From assembly GCA_050008495.1 (NCBI GenBank), contig JBEKMN010000013.1, positions 1-64,000 on the forward strand: a stretch of DNA of 64,000 bases, written 5' to 3'. Below are positions 41,585-49,972 of this stretch, piece after piece. Within the stretch, counting starts at the first letter, position 1; each line of letters begins with the position of its first letter. The notes beneath the pieces are model-generated. The model ran no database searches. It worked only from the letters and a program-made list of their open reading frames with translations, and had not been told where the DNA came from. The DNA is from CAVROP01 sp050008495 (lineage in GTDB: Bacteria; Acidobacteriota; Terriglobia; UBA7540). A program made the translations under genes and the position numbers.

Positions 41585-41776
41585 TTTGTTTTCATAGACA
41601 TTCTCGCTTTGTTCCGTCGAATTCAAGTCGAGAAGTCGAGAGTCGAGGGTTGAGGAGCGACAAATCGTCAACATCCGACCCGATCTCTTGAATTGGCCCC
41701 ACAACTCCTCACCTCCTGGACTCCCCAACCCCTCGACTGTTTGTTTTCATAGACATTCCCGGATCGTTCGTCAAAA
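41585..41776. repeat. Direct repeat of TTTGTTTTCATAGACATTC flanking inverted short-period arms
   Basis: TTTGTTTTCATAGACATTC occurs at 41585 and again at 41740, and the match continues imperfectly for about 15 more bases (CTCGCTTTGTTCCGTC and CCCGGATCGTTCGTC). Between them are AAGTCGAGAAGTCGAGAGTC and, inverted, CTGGACTCCCCAACCCCTCG. The arrangement looks like an insertion flanked by a duplicated target. Confidence 0.75.
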
Positions 41777-42137
41777 AATGCAATCGCTCTTGTGGCAGGG
41801 GATTGCAATCCGCAGGATCTCCGACAAAATCGGCCTGTGGGTCGGCTTGCTGCTTTTGTGGGATTGGTTGCGACCTGCGAGAGCCCGGAGCGCGGAGGGA
41901 GACACCCCCCGGCCTCGATCGCGACCGACTATGACCTTGAAACATCACGTTCCCTGCAACCCCAGTGAGGGATCTTACCATCGTAGCCTATGGTTTGTCA
42001 AGAGACAGAAAGTCAGAGTCGGCAGGAGGGCCTGAGTCTCCCTCTGCCGGCGACGTGAGCAGGGTTGGGCAATACCGATGTAGAAACTCACTGGGCGGCC
42101 ACGGGGGCCGCCCCCGGGACGCGGTTGTCGCACCTTC

Positions 42138-45100
42138 CTAATGGCTAGGATCGGTGACGGTGACGCTGAACGAAACGGTCTTCGACGCATCGGTGTTGCT
42201 GACCGCGGTAACGTCGAACGTCGCCGGGGTGGGCACGGAAGGGGGCGCGGTATAAGTGAACGAGCTGCCGGAACCGGATACACTTCCGAAAGCTGCGGCC
42301 CCCGCACTGCCGCTCTGGATGCCATTGAGGAGCCAGGTAACCCCGGTGTTGGTCGCGTTGGTCACCGAGACGGTGATCGGCACCTCCGCGTTGGTGGCCA
42401 CAGTTTGCGCGGCGGTGGGTTCAGTAAGCGAAATTGCCACGTTATCCGGGGTTGATGGTCCGAACAGGATGAACGTCGGATAGGTGTTGCCGATGTCTGT
42501 AGCGATCAGAAAACTGGTGGAGTTGATCGCGATACCAAACGTCTCAGCGGCTGCCGTGGGAGTGCTTTGCGTCGTCATGATCCCGTAAGCGCCGAAAGAC
42601 GCCAGTTGCTCGGTGAACTGATCGGCCAACTCATCGCTGGGGTTAACGTTGGCTTTGTCGCCCAAGATAAAGATATTGGGGAACGTCGTGCTGTTCTGCA
42701 AGTCGATCAGGTAGTTTTCGGCCCGGCTGTTTTGGTTCACAACCTCCGTGGTGCCGCCAAAGAATGCTCCGGCCATCGTCGTGGGGCTGAAACCGCCGGT
42801 CGGGGCATTCTGCAGGAAGGCCAGCCCGCCTTGCACGTGAGCGTCATCACTCAAGAGGACGGCTTGGGAGTTCGAGATAAGGTAGGCAAGCGGCGGGTCC
42901 GGACAGCTCCCGGCGGCGTTGATGAACATGTGGCCATTTGAAGAGACGGTGTAGGTGCAGGTGGCAGGAGTTTCTCCCGTTGACCCGGCTTCGTCCACGT
43001 AAGCCTCGATGACGATCGAGGTGCCGGTGCCATCGGCTTCGAAGTAGCCGAATTCCATCCATCCTCCCGTGCTGCCGTCCACCCCGCTCTGATACCAGGC
43101 GTAGTTGCCGGCGACGCTGCCGGTGGTAAACGACCCGGCGCCGGTCTGAAGATATGATTCGCCCGCCGTGATGATGTCGTTGGCGATATCGTAAGTCACA
43201 CTCAGCAGGAGGGCCTGATTGGCGGAGACCATGTACTCCGCGTTTTCACTCGCAACTCCCGAGACGGTGGTTGATTGAGTGAAGCGTCCGTTGGCGTCCG
43301 GAGCAGTGTAGCTCCCCACGGTGCCAGAGAGGGTGACGTTGCTATATGCCCCGCCGTCGTTGCAAGTCTGGTCCAGGCCACCGACGTTGCCGGCGCCGCC
43401 GTCGGTTTCCGTCCGCGTCAATACCCCCGCACAGGCGATGCGCGTACCGTTGCTTGAATCCCAGCCTGATACCAAGTGCGCGAAATTGCCCGCCGGTCCG
43501 GCACTGAAAGCGGAAGTGGTTTGCTGCAGAATCTGGCCGGAAGCAATAAACGAGCTGGTGCCGGCGGGATCGAACTCATTGATCCGCCCCTGGGTAGCCA
43601 CGCCGGAGGAGAGAGCCCCCAAAGTGAAGCGGGTGGTGAAGGTCGTCCCGGTGGCAGTGACAAACGTGGCGCAACCGCGGTTGCTCGCCCCCACCGTGTA
43701 GGAACTGCCCGCGGCAGTAATGGTGGTGTGGGTCTCGGAGGCAGCCCCGGCGGTGTTGATGTCGACTTCCCCGCCCGCGATGCCGCCGGTTCCGTTGAAG
43801 GTCAGTGAGCCGACGACGGCTTGGAAGCCGCTGCCGTTGTACCCGAGCAGATTGAAGGCGTACTGTCCTAGGAGGACCGATTCATTCCCGGCCTCGCAGA
43901 CGGAAATGGTGTCGTTTCCAATCGCCATAGCGATCGAGAGGGAAGTGGCCGTCGCGGATTTTGTATCCGTCACCTGCAAGGTCACGGAGGCCGATCCCGT
44001 GCCTCCGACAGGCACACCTGAAATCACTCCCGTGCTGGTGTTCAGGCTCAGGCCGAGAGGCAGCGCGCCGGCAGAGACGCTCCACGTGTAAGGCGGAGCG
44101 CCGCCGGTCGCCTCGGCCTGCCCGGCGTAAGCTACTCCCAGAAACACGTTGGGCAAGATCGTCGTGGTCACGCTCAGGGCACCAGAGCTGACGGTGAAGT
44201 TCACCTGGTTCGAAGCGCCTCCGCCCGGCGCGGGATTCGTGACCACGACGGGGTAGCCGCCTGCCGTGGCCTGGTCACTCGCGCTGAGCATAATCGTCAA
44301 CTGCGCCGAGCTTACGAAGGTCGCGGTATGAGTTACGCCGTTATACGTCACGGTCGAGGCGGTGATGAAGCCTGTACCATTGATGGTCAGGGTTTGAGCT
44401 GCCGCCCCGGCGTTGGCAGAGGAAGGCGACAAACTTGAAATCGCCGGCACAGGATTGTTCGTGCTGCTGACCGTAAAGTTAAAGGCGTTCGAACCGCCCC
44501 CACCCGGCGCCGGGTTGATCACCACCACCGGGTATGTTCCGGCCGTGCCTTGGTCGCTCGCACTCAGCATAATTGTCAATTGCGTCGAGCTTACGAACGT
44601 CGCCGCATGGGCAACTCCGTTATACGTCACGACGGAGGAAGCGATGAAGCCTGTACCATTGATGGTCAAGGTTTGAGCGGCCGCCCCCGCAATTACGGAG
44701 GAAGGCGACAAACTTGAAATCGTTGGCACAGGGTTGTTCACGCTGCTCACCGTAAAGTTTACCGAGTTTGAAGCGCCCCCGCCCGGCGCCGGGTTGGTCG
44801 CCACCACCGGGTACGTTCCCACCGTGGCTTGGTCGGCGGCACTAAGCATGATCTTCAATTGCGTCGAGCTCACAAAGGTCGCCGTGTGCGCCACCCCGTT
44901 GTAAGTCACCATCGAGGTTGAAACGAAGTTCGTCCCATTGATGGTCAGGGCTTCAGCGGCTGTACCCGCCGCGGCGGAACTCGGGGAGAGGCTTGAGATC
45001 GTAGGTGTGGGATTGTTCACCGTGAAGGTCTGTGTGTTGGAAGTTCCGCCGCCGGGAGATGGGTTGGTCACCACCACCGCGAAGGTTCCCGCCGTGGCTT

Positions 45101-45653
45101 GGTCCGCAGCGCTCAGTTGAATCGTCAAATGGGATGAGCTCACCAACGTCGCGGTCTGCGCCACGCCGTTGTAAGTCACCGTGGAGTTGGAAACAAAGTT
45201 CGTCCCATTGATCGTTAAGGTTTGCGCCGCCGCTCCGGCCTCCGCGGAGGAAGGAGACAGCGCCGTAATGGTGGGCGTGGGGTTGTTCACGGTGAAGTTC
45301 ACGGAATTCGAAGCTCCCCCGCCGGGAGAGGGATTGGCCACCACGACGGCGTAAGTTCCGGCGGTGGCTTGGTCCGAGGCACCCAGTTGAATCGTCAACT
45401 GGGATGAGCTCACAAACGTCGCGGTGTGCGCCACGCCGTTGTAAGTCACCGTCGAACTGGAAAGGAAATTCGACCCGTTGATGGTGAGAGTCTGCGCCGC
45501 TGCCCCCGCCGTGGTGGAAGAGGGAGACAGGGTTGTGATGGCCGGGACGAGGTTGTTCATGATCGTCGAAGCTCCGCCGCAACCTGTCACGAGGATGAGC
45601 AAGCCGCAAATAATCCAGAGAACGTATCCTTCCTGAAGAAGCCGTCGCTTCAT
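42138..45653 (-). CDS. Large TIG/IPT-repeat surface lipoprotein
   Basis: A 1171-residue lipoprotein: ILVTGCGG near residue 25 is a lipobox. Five IPT/TIG immunoglobulin-like repeats of 88-93 residues follow (each with P-x-I-x-x-LSPSS, AQTLTINGxxF, VTYNGV, ATFVSS and NPAPGGG). A putative Ig domain with GGAPPYTWSVSAGALPLGLSL follows near residue 510. Then comes a 500-residue beta-rich region with repeated GxYAF/GNYAW segments, and a final Ig-like domain (VTWLLNGIQSGSAGAAAFG). It is probably an extracellular adhesin or matrix protein. ATG 45653 has GGAGG eight bases upstream. No catalytic domain was recognised. Confidence 0.85.
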   Translation of the reverse strand: MKRRLLQEGYVLWIICGLLILVTGCGGASTIMNNLVPAITTLSPSSTTAGAAAQTLTINGSNFLSSSTVTYNGVAHTATFVSSSQLTIQLGASDQATAGTYAVVVANPSPGGGASNSVNFTVNNPTPTITALSPSSAEAGAAAQTLTINGTNFVSNSTVTYNGVAQTATLVSSSHLTIQLSAADQATAGTFAVVVTNPSPGGGTSNTQTFTVNNPTPTISSLSPSSAAAGTAAEALTINGTNFVSTSMVTYNGVAHTATFVSSTQLKIMLSAADQATVGTYPVVATNPAPGGGASNSVNFTVSSVNNPVPTISSLSPSSVIAGAAAQTLTINGTGFIASSVVTYNGVAHAATFVSSTQLTIMLSASDQGTAGTYPVVVINPAPGGGGSNAFNFTVSSTNNPVPAISSLSPSSANAGAAAQTLTINGTGFITASTVTYNGVTHTATFVSSAQLTIMLSASDQATAGGYPVVVTNPAPGGGASNQVNFTVSSGALSVTTTILPNVFLGVAYAGQAEATGGAPPYTWSVSAGALPLGLSLNTSTGVISGVPVGGTGSASVTLQVTDTKSATATSLSIAMAIGNDTISVCEAGNESVLLGQYAFNLLGYNGSGFQAVVGSLTFNGTGGIAGGEVDINTAGAASETHTTITAAGSSYTVGASNRGCATFVTATGTTFTTRFTLGALSSGVATQGRINEFDPAGTSSFIASGQILQQTTSAFSAGPAGNFAHLVSGWDSSNGTRIACAGVLTRTETDGGAGNVGGLDQTCNDGGAYSNVTLSGTVGSYTAPDANGRFTQSTTVSGVASENAEYMVSANQALLLSVTYDIANDIITAGESYLQTGAGSFTTGSVAGNYAWYQSGVDGSTGGWMEFGYFEADGTGTSIVIEAYVDEAGSTGETPATCTYTVSSNGHMFINAAGSCPDPPLAYLISNSQAVLLSDDAHVQGGLAFLQNAPTGGFSPTTMAGAFFGGTTEVVNQNSRAENYLIDLQNSTTFPNIFILGDKANVNPSDELADQFTEQLASFGAYGIMTTQSTPTAAAETFGIAINSTSFLIATDIGNTYPTFILFGPSTPDNVAISLTEPTAAQTVATNAEVPITVSVTNATNTGVTWLLNGIQSGSAGAAAFGSVSGSGSSFTYTAPPSVPTPATFDVTAVSNTDASKTVSFSVTVTDPSH
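44180..45560 (-). repeat. Five tandem ~270-285 bp coding repeats (TIG units)
   Basis: The five TIG-encoding units retain long stretches of near-identical DNA, for example GTTATACGTCACGGTCGAGG compared with GTTGTAAGTCACCGTGGAGT, and units 3-5 share an additional VSS linker. Units closest to the middle of the protein are most alike, as expected from recent unequal exchange. Confidence 0.7.
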
Positions 45654-45901
45654 AGATACACCCTCCACGGAAATATCGGATTGGGTTGAGAAGAACCGGC
45701 CGGAGTGGCGACCTTACCTGCCGAGACGATCAACGCCCAGCAACAGGAGGTAGCGTGCGTGCAGCCACAGGAAGAAGGCTCGAACTCCATATCATGCCCG
45801 GGGCAAGGTGATGTTAGGTTGCCCTCTGCGACGTGTCAAGCCGAAAAGTGAGCCGCGCTAAAAACAAGGTCGCCCCGTCACGGCTTCACCCTTGTCCATC
45901 C

Positions 45902-47041
45902 CTAACTACCGGCCTGCTCGAGGATGGCGAAGTCGCCCGGGTTCCACGCCTGCGCAAGGATGTAGAATCTGCCGTTGATGCTCCGCAGAGCCGCGTTGTG
46001 GATGTGAACGAAGTTCTCGAGTCCCAGGTCTTCTTTGGGCATGATGGTCGAAATCAATCTCTCGTCCTTGAGAATATAGATTGGGGCGCCTTTCTTCTTG
46101 TCGGGGCCGTCCAGGGCGGGAACCACGCTGTAGTGTTGGTCGAGGTAGTTAATGTCGCAAGGCAGTGAGCCGGAAGGCATCTTCAGGCTGGAGAGGTAAT
46201 GGCCGTAGCGGGTAAAACGGTCCAGGCGGGAATGGGGCCGGTCGGCGATGTCGAGCCGCGTCTTGCCGGGCGGCACGGTGATGCCGTGGGCGGTTCCGAA
46301 CTGGCCCACGCCCTCGCCTTTTCCGCCGAAGGCCAAATCGTTCCACGCGGCTTCGAAGCGGTTTTCGCGATTGATGCGCGCCGTCAGGACATAATCGAGA
46401 TTGCAATACCCGGTGGTGACGTAATACAAGCCGTTCAAGAATTCAACCGCGGTAGGAGCGAAATTCCCTCCGCCCAGAAAATAGTCGCGAATCTCCGGAT
46501 GCTCGAATTCGACAGCAGCGGTGGGAGCATCGAGAGCATTTACGAGTTTTCCATCCAGGGTAGTTGTAAAAACCTTGCCGGCATCATTCGCGGGGAAGGT
46601 CAAATAGGGGGATCCGTCCGCGTCGTACCAAATGGTCGTGTCGTGGAGGTTAAGGTTCCGCATTTCATCCGGAGTGTCGACCAGACTGATCGTCTTCAAG
46701 TCGGAACTGACCTGGAGAATCCCGGCTCCGGGAAGGGCGAAGTAAGTCTGCTCTTTGCCTGCGCGGCGGTCGACGGCGAAACCTCCGTGAGCGTTCACCA
46801 ATACCTTGCGGGCCTCCGGCGGCAGTCGTTCGGAAGTGTAGAGGACGCGGAACTTCATCTCCCCCTGGCCGCTGATGCCCGGCGCTCGATCCGCATTTGC
46901 CCCGGGCGGAGTAGCCGATGATGACGGCGACCCTCCTCCCGGACGCGGAACATGAGGGTGCGCATGGAGAGAATTCAGACTCCGCGCAATACCGGCTGAA
47001 GCGAGTAAACCGTAGAGCATGTTTCTTCTCAAGATTCGCAT
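45902..47041 (-). CDS. Secreted beta-propeller protein of unknown function
   Basis: A 379-residue protein with a possible short signal peptide (MLYGLLASAGIARSLNSLHA) and a low-complexity PGGGSPSSSATPPG linker. It continues with repeated propeller-like strands such as LVNAHGGFAVDRRAGKEQTYF, LHDTTIWYDADGSPYLTFP and FLNGLYYVTTGYCNLDYVL. It resembles six-bladed NHL/TolB-type propellers, but I do not recognise a specific family. ATG 47041 has AGGAG five bases upstream. It lies between the TIG lipoprotein and a block of REP hairpins and shares their orientation. Confidence 0.65.
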   Translation of the reverse strand: MRILRRNMLYGLLASAGIARSLNSLHAHPHVPRPGGGSPSSSATPPGANADRAPGISGQGEMKFRVLYTSERLPPEARKVLVNAHGGFAVDRRAGKEQTYFALPGAGILQVSSDLKTISLVDTPDEMRNLNLHDTTIWYDADGSPYLTFPANDAGKVFTTTLDGKLVNALDAPTAAVEFEHPEIRDYFLGGGNFAPTAVEFLNGLYYVTTGYCNLDYVLTARINRENRFEAAWNDLAFGGKGEGVGQFGTAHGITVPPGKTRLDIADRPHSRLDRFTRYGHYLSSLKMPSGSLPCDINYLDQHYSVVPALDGPDKKKGAPIYILKDERLISTIMPKEDLGLENFVHIHNAALRSINGRFYILAQAWNPGDFAILEQAGS

Positions 47042-47059
47042 TGGGCTCCTGTCAGGTGG

Positions 47060-47322
47060 TGTTCTCGTTCTTCAGCCCCGAACGGGCGAGCTACCAAAGC
47101 CCAGGCCACCGGCCTGGGTCAAGGAGTTTAGCCACACTCCGGCAAGCCCTGAAAGGGCGTGATATGCCCACGCCTTAGGCCTGGGACAGTGTCGAGCGTT
47201 ATCGCGGCCCGTATTTCGCCCCTTCAGGGCTGGCCACAAGAATCTGCGTGCCCTTGGACCCAGGCCTGTTGGCCTGGGCTGTGCTAGACCGCCCCTTTGG
47301 GGCTCAATACGCCGTTCCAAAA
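47060..47322. repeat. Mirror-ordered block of REP hairpins without a transposase
   Basis: Palindromes occur in the order CAGCCCCGAACGGGCG, AGCCCAGGCCACCGGCCTGG, AGCCCTGAAAGGGCG, a central spacer, GCCCCTTCAGGGCTGG, CCCAGGCCTGTTGGCCTGGG and GCCCCTTTGGGGCT. The second half mirrors the first. The layout is that of the RAYT element at 37200-38025 but with different hairpin sequences and no open frame. Confidence 0.75.
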
Positions 47323-47323
47323 C

Positions 47324-49711
47324 TCAATGCCGCGATGCAACGCTCGTCCCTTCTGCTTTGCCTTCCACGCGAAGCATGATCGGCGGGGAGGGGTGCTGCG
47401 TGGTAGCGTTGGACTCAACATTGGCCAGCACGTAAATCGGCTGAACGATCGGCTTGGCCCAATCCGCGGCGCGCAGCTTGAAAGTTGCGTCACTCTGATT
47501 CTCCGGCACCAGAATCCCGTTCAGGCCCAGGTTTACAACCCGGACGCCGGGAGGCAGGTTCACCACGTCGCACGGTACTCGCCCCTTGAATCCGTTTCTT
47601 CGCTCCACGTGCAGAGACACACTCACCTCTTTATCCGGGGCAATAGCCACCTGTTCGGGTTCGGTCCGCACCGCCACGTCCGGAGGAGGGATTATCGACG
47701 CCACCTGCAGAACCTTGTCAGCGCTCGTCCGGCGCGTAATGGCGCAGCCGTTCACGACAGCGTGCCCCTCAATTTCGAAGTGCGCCGGCGGGGAGTCCGG
47801 ATTCGAGCCCTGCGCGGCGCTCAAGACGACCACGGTTGAATCCTCTCCCGCAGCGATCTCCGCCTTGCTCGCCGTGAGGCCTTGGGGCAGACCTTTGACT
47901 TCGATTTCGATCGGGCCTTCGTAACCCTGTAACCGGTTGACGGAGACGGTCATCGGCGTCGATCCTCCCAGGGGGATGTTGGGGTTATCAGGATTGGCCA
48001 CCAGAGTGAAGTCGGGCGCAGCTTCGCGAATCGTCAACCGATACGCAAAGCCGGGGCCGCCCAGGTTGCGGACGTCCTTGAGGTGAACAAGATAGTCCCC
48101 ATCGGCGGGCGCATCGAAATCCAACCGCGAATCGGCGCCGTAACCGGGCCCGCCGTCGTCGTTCCGCTCGGTGAGATGGAACACAGGGAGACCGTTCGCC
48201 GGAAGCTCAGCGTCCGGGGGGAGGATTTGCGCCTTGTAGACCGTTGTATTCAACGGGCGGAGACTTGGAGAAGTACCCAGCCACGTGAACCGCTGTCCTT
48301 CAAACCCTTTCAGAATAACGTCGGCGTCGGGTTGGTCGGGGATATACGCAATCTGGTCTAACTCATCGCCGACCATCAGGTAATCGTTCTCGTGGAGCCC
48401 GGTGGTAGAAACCAACCTTATTCCTTCGCTTCGCGAATCCCGGTCCGCCAGTGTGGTTTGGGTCTGGTAAAGGCAACGAACCGTGGCGCGCGGCACGTCG
48501 TTGCCCCGCGAGTCGAGCACTTCGACAACGGAATCGAGAGGCGAACCAAGCCGGGCGGCCGCCACCTCGATCACAAGGCGCTGGCCCTTACCGGCGTGGA
48601 TGCGAAAGAAATCGTCGTCGTCGTGCTTCGCGGCGCTCGGGTTATCAATGTGACCATTGATGGTGACGGGGATGGGAACTGCCTCGGCTTGCGACGGCGT
48701 ATCGTTGGGCTCTTTCTCGAAAACCTCGGGCAGGTCACCCACGCCAACGCGGGGCTTATTCAGGAGCGGACCGGAGGGCGTCGCTACCACCAGCGGAAGA
48801 GTCGTCCAACCATCGACACGCGCAGGTGGCCGGACTTCGACTTGCTTCACGCCGCCAAGGTTGACCCCCTCAATGGACACCGCCGCCGGCTTGCCCGCGG
48901 GGACGCCAAGGGGGAACCAACCGGTGACGTACGGGAGAGGACCCGCATTGAGCCTATAGAAATAATTCCAGCCGCCTTTTTCCTCGCGATCAGAAATCGA
49001 GATCGTGTATTTGCCTTCCATCGGCAGCTTGGCCACCAAGATCGCATCGGGCTCGCGCAGGTATTCTCCGGCACGCGCAATCTCCCCGCCGGAAGAGTCG
49101 CGCAGGACGAGCAGCGATTCGAGTTGCGAGTCCAACCTTGATGCCACAACTTGAAACACCATCTCCTGGCCGGCCTTACCCTCAAAGCTGTAGCCATTCA
49201 CTTCGCCCACCGTGGAAACTGCGCCAACGATAGTGGCCGGCAGTTCGACTTGCTGCGGATCAGAAGAATTGCGTTGCTGCTGGACCTCCTTCAGCGATCC
49301 GACGTCCAGCGGCAGCATGTTCGATGTACCGTTGGGCGTTTGAATGCGGAACCAATGGAACCCCGGCTCCACGTCTTTGGAAACGGTGAGTTCCACTCGG
49401 GCTTCGGACTTTACCCCCAGCGGCACCGCAGCCTCCAGGTCCACGCCAGCTCGCGCCGCCTTGATCTCTTCATGAATCGCTGCAACGTTTAGTATCTTCG
49501 CCGTGAAACCGGGAGCATCAAAGAGCACGGCGCGCGCCGCCATGAGCCCTCGACCTTCGAGTTTGAAATTGGCGGTTGTGCCGCGCTCCATTCCCGCCGG
49601 CGAGATGCGCGCGAGAGCGGGCGGGATGACGGGTTCGTCGGCAAAAACCAGCAGCGCTGGCGCCAGAAGTGCCGCCGCTATGAAAACAACCTTCACACCG
49701 CTTGTTTGCAT
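47324..49711 (-). CDS. Secreted PPC-domain protein
   Basis: A 795-residue exported protein with a signal peptide ending LLVFA-DEP. It is built of beta-sandwich modules: an N-terminal TIG-like part (ARISPAGMERGTTANFKLEG), then PPC (bacterial pre-peptidase C-terminal) domains, the first near residues 160-260 (NGYSFEGKAGQEMVFQVVAS) and another after DLPEVFEKEPNDTPSQAEAV near 330-420. Further Ig-like modules follow (MTVSVNRLQGYEGPIEIEVK). No catalytic domain is evident. Proteins like this accompany DUF1549/DUF1553 and DUF1501 genes in Planctomycetes and Acidobacteria, as here, where it is the last of four co-oriented genes. Confidence 0.8.
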   Translation of the reverse strand: MQTSGVKVVFIAAALLAPALLVFADEPVIPPALARISPAGMERGTTANFKLEGRGLMAARAVLFDAPGFTAKILNVAAIHEEIKAARAGVDLEAAVPLGVKSEARVELTVSKDVEPGFHWFRIQTPNGTSNMLPLDVGSLKEVQQQRNSSDPQQVELPATIVGAVSTVGEVNGYSFEGKAGQEMVFQVVASRLDSQLESLLVLRDSSGGEIARAGEYLREPDAILVAKLPMEGKYTISISDREEKGGWNYFYRLNAGPLPYVTGWFPLGVPAGKPAAVSIEGVNLGGVKQVEVRPPARVDGWTTLPLVVATPSGPLLNKPRVGVGDLPEVFEKEPNDTPSQAEAVPIPVTINGHIDNPSAAKHDDDDFFRIHAGKGQRLVIEVAAARLGSPLDSVVEVLDSRGNDVPRATVRCLYQTQTTLADRDSRSEGIRLVSTTGLHENDYLMVGDELDQIAYIPDQPDADVILKGFEGQRFTWLGTSPSLRPLNTTVYKAQILPPDAELPANGLPVFHLTERNDDGGPGYGADSRLDFDAPADGDYLVHLKDVRNLGGPGFAYRLTIREAAPDFTLVANPDNPNIPLGGSTPMTVSVNRLQGYEGPIEIEVKGLPQGLTASKAEIAAGEDSTVVVLSAAQGSNPDSPPAHFEIEGHAVVNGCAITRRTSADKVLQVASIIPPPDVAVRTEPEQVAIAPDKEVSVSLHVERRNGFKGRVPCDVVNLPPGVRVVNLGLNGILVPENQSDATFKLRAADWAKPIVQPIYVLANVESNATTQHPSPPIMLRVEGKAEGTSVASRH

Positions 49712-49741
49712 GAGTGAACTCCGAAGCGCCTTGCAACTTAT

Positions 49742-49972
49742 ATCTGAGATTGGAAATTTCAGATTTCAGACCCGGCGCCAACCGCCTGCTTTGCCAAATC
49801 TGAGATTGGAAATTTCAGGTTTCAGATCCGGCACCAGCCGCCTGCTTTGCCAAATCTGAAATTAGAAATTCCAGACTGCAGATCCCCTGCCGACTGCCCA
49901 CTGCCTACCTGCCCACTGCCGATTGCCGACCGCCTACTGCCGACTGCCTACTGCCTACTGCCTTCGGCCATC
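49742..49972. repeat. 56-bp tandem repeat (x2.6) followed by a CTGCCGA heptamer array
   Basis: ATCTGAGATTGGAAATTTCA starts at 49742, 49798 and (with changes) 49854, so the period is 56 bp; the units share the ending CCGCCTGCTTTGCCAA. From about 49885 the DNA becomes a degenerate 7-bp array (CTGCCGA, CTGCCCA, CTGCCTA and variants) of the same type as 251-314. The WD40 gene ends inside this array (stop at 49948). Confidence 0.85.

Larger units (their letters stand above)
41146..42137. other. 990-bp gene-free region upstream of nrdJ
   Basis: No credible gene on either strand. From left to right it holds the nrdJ promoter and NrdR box (41267-41320), a GAGGAGGGG-type repeat (about 41488-41530), the direct repeat with enclosed short-period arms (41585-41776), and about 360 bp of unremarkable sequence up to the TIG-lipoprotein stop. 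No cobalamin riboswitch was recognised before nrdJ. Confidence 0.6.
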
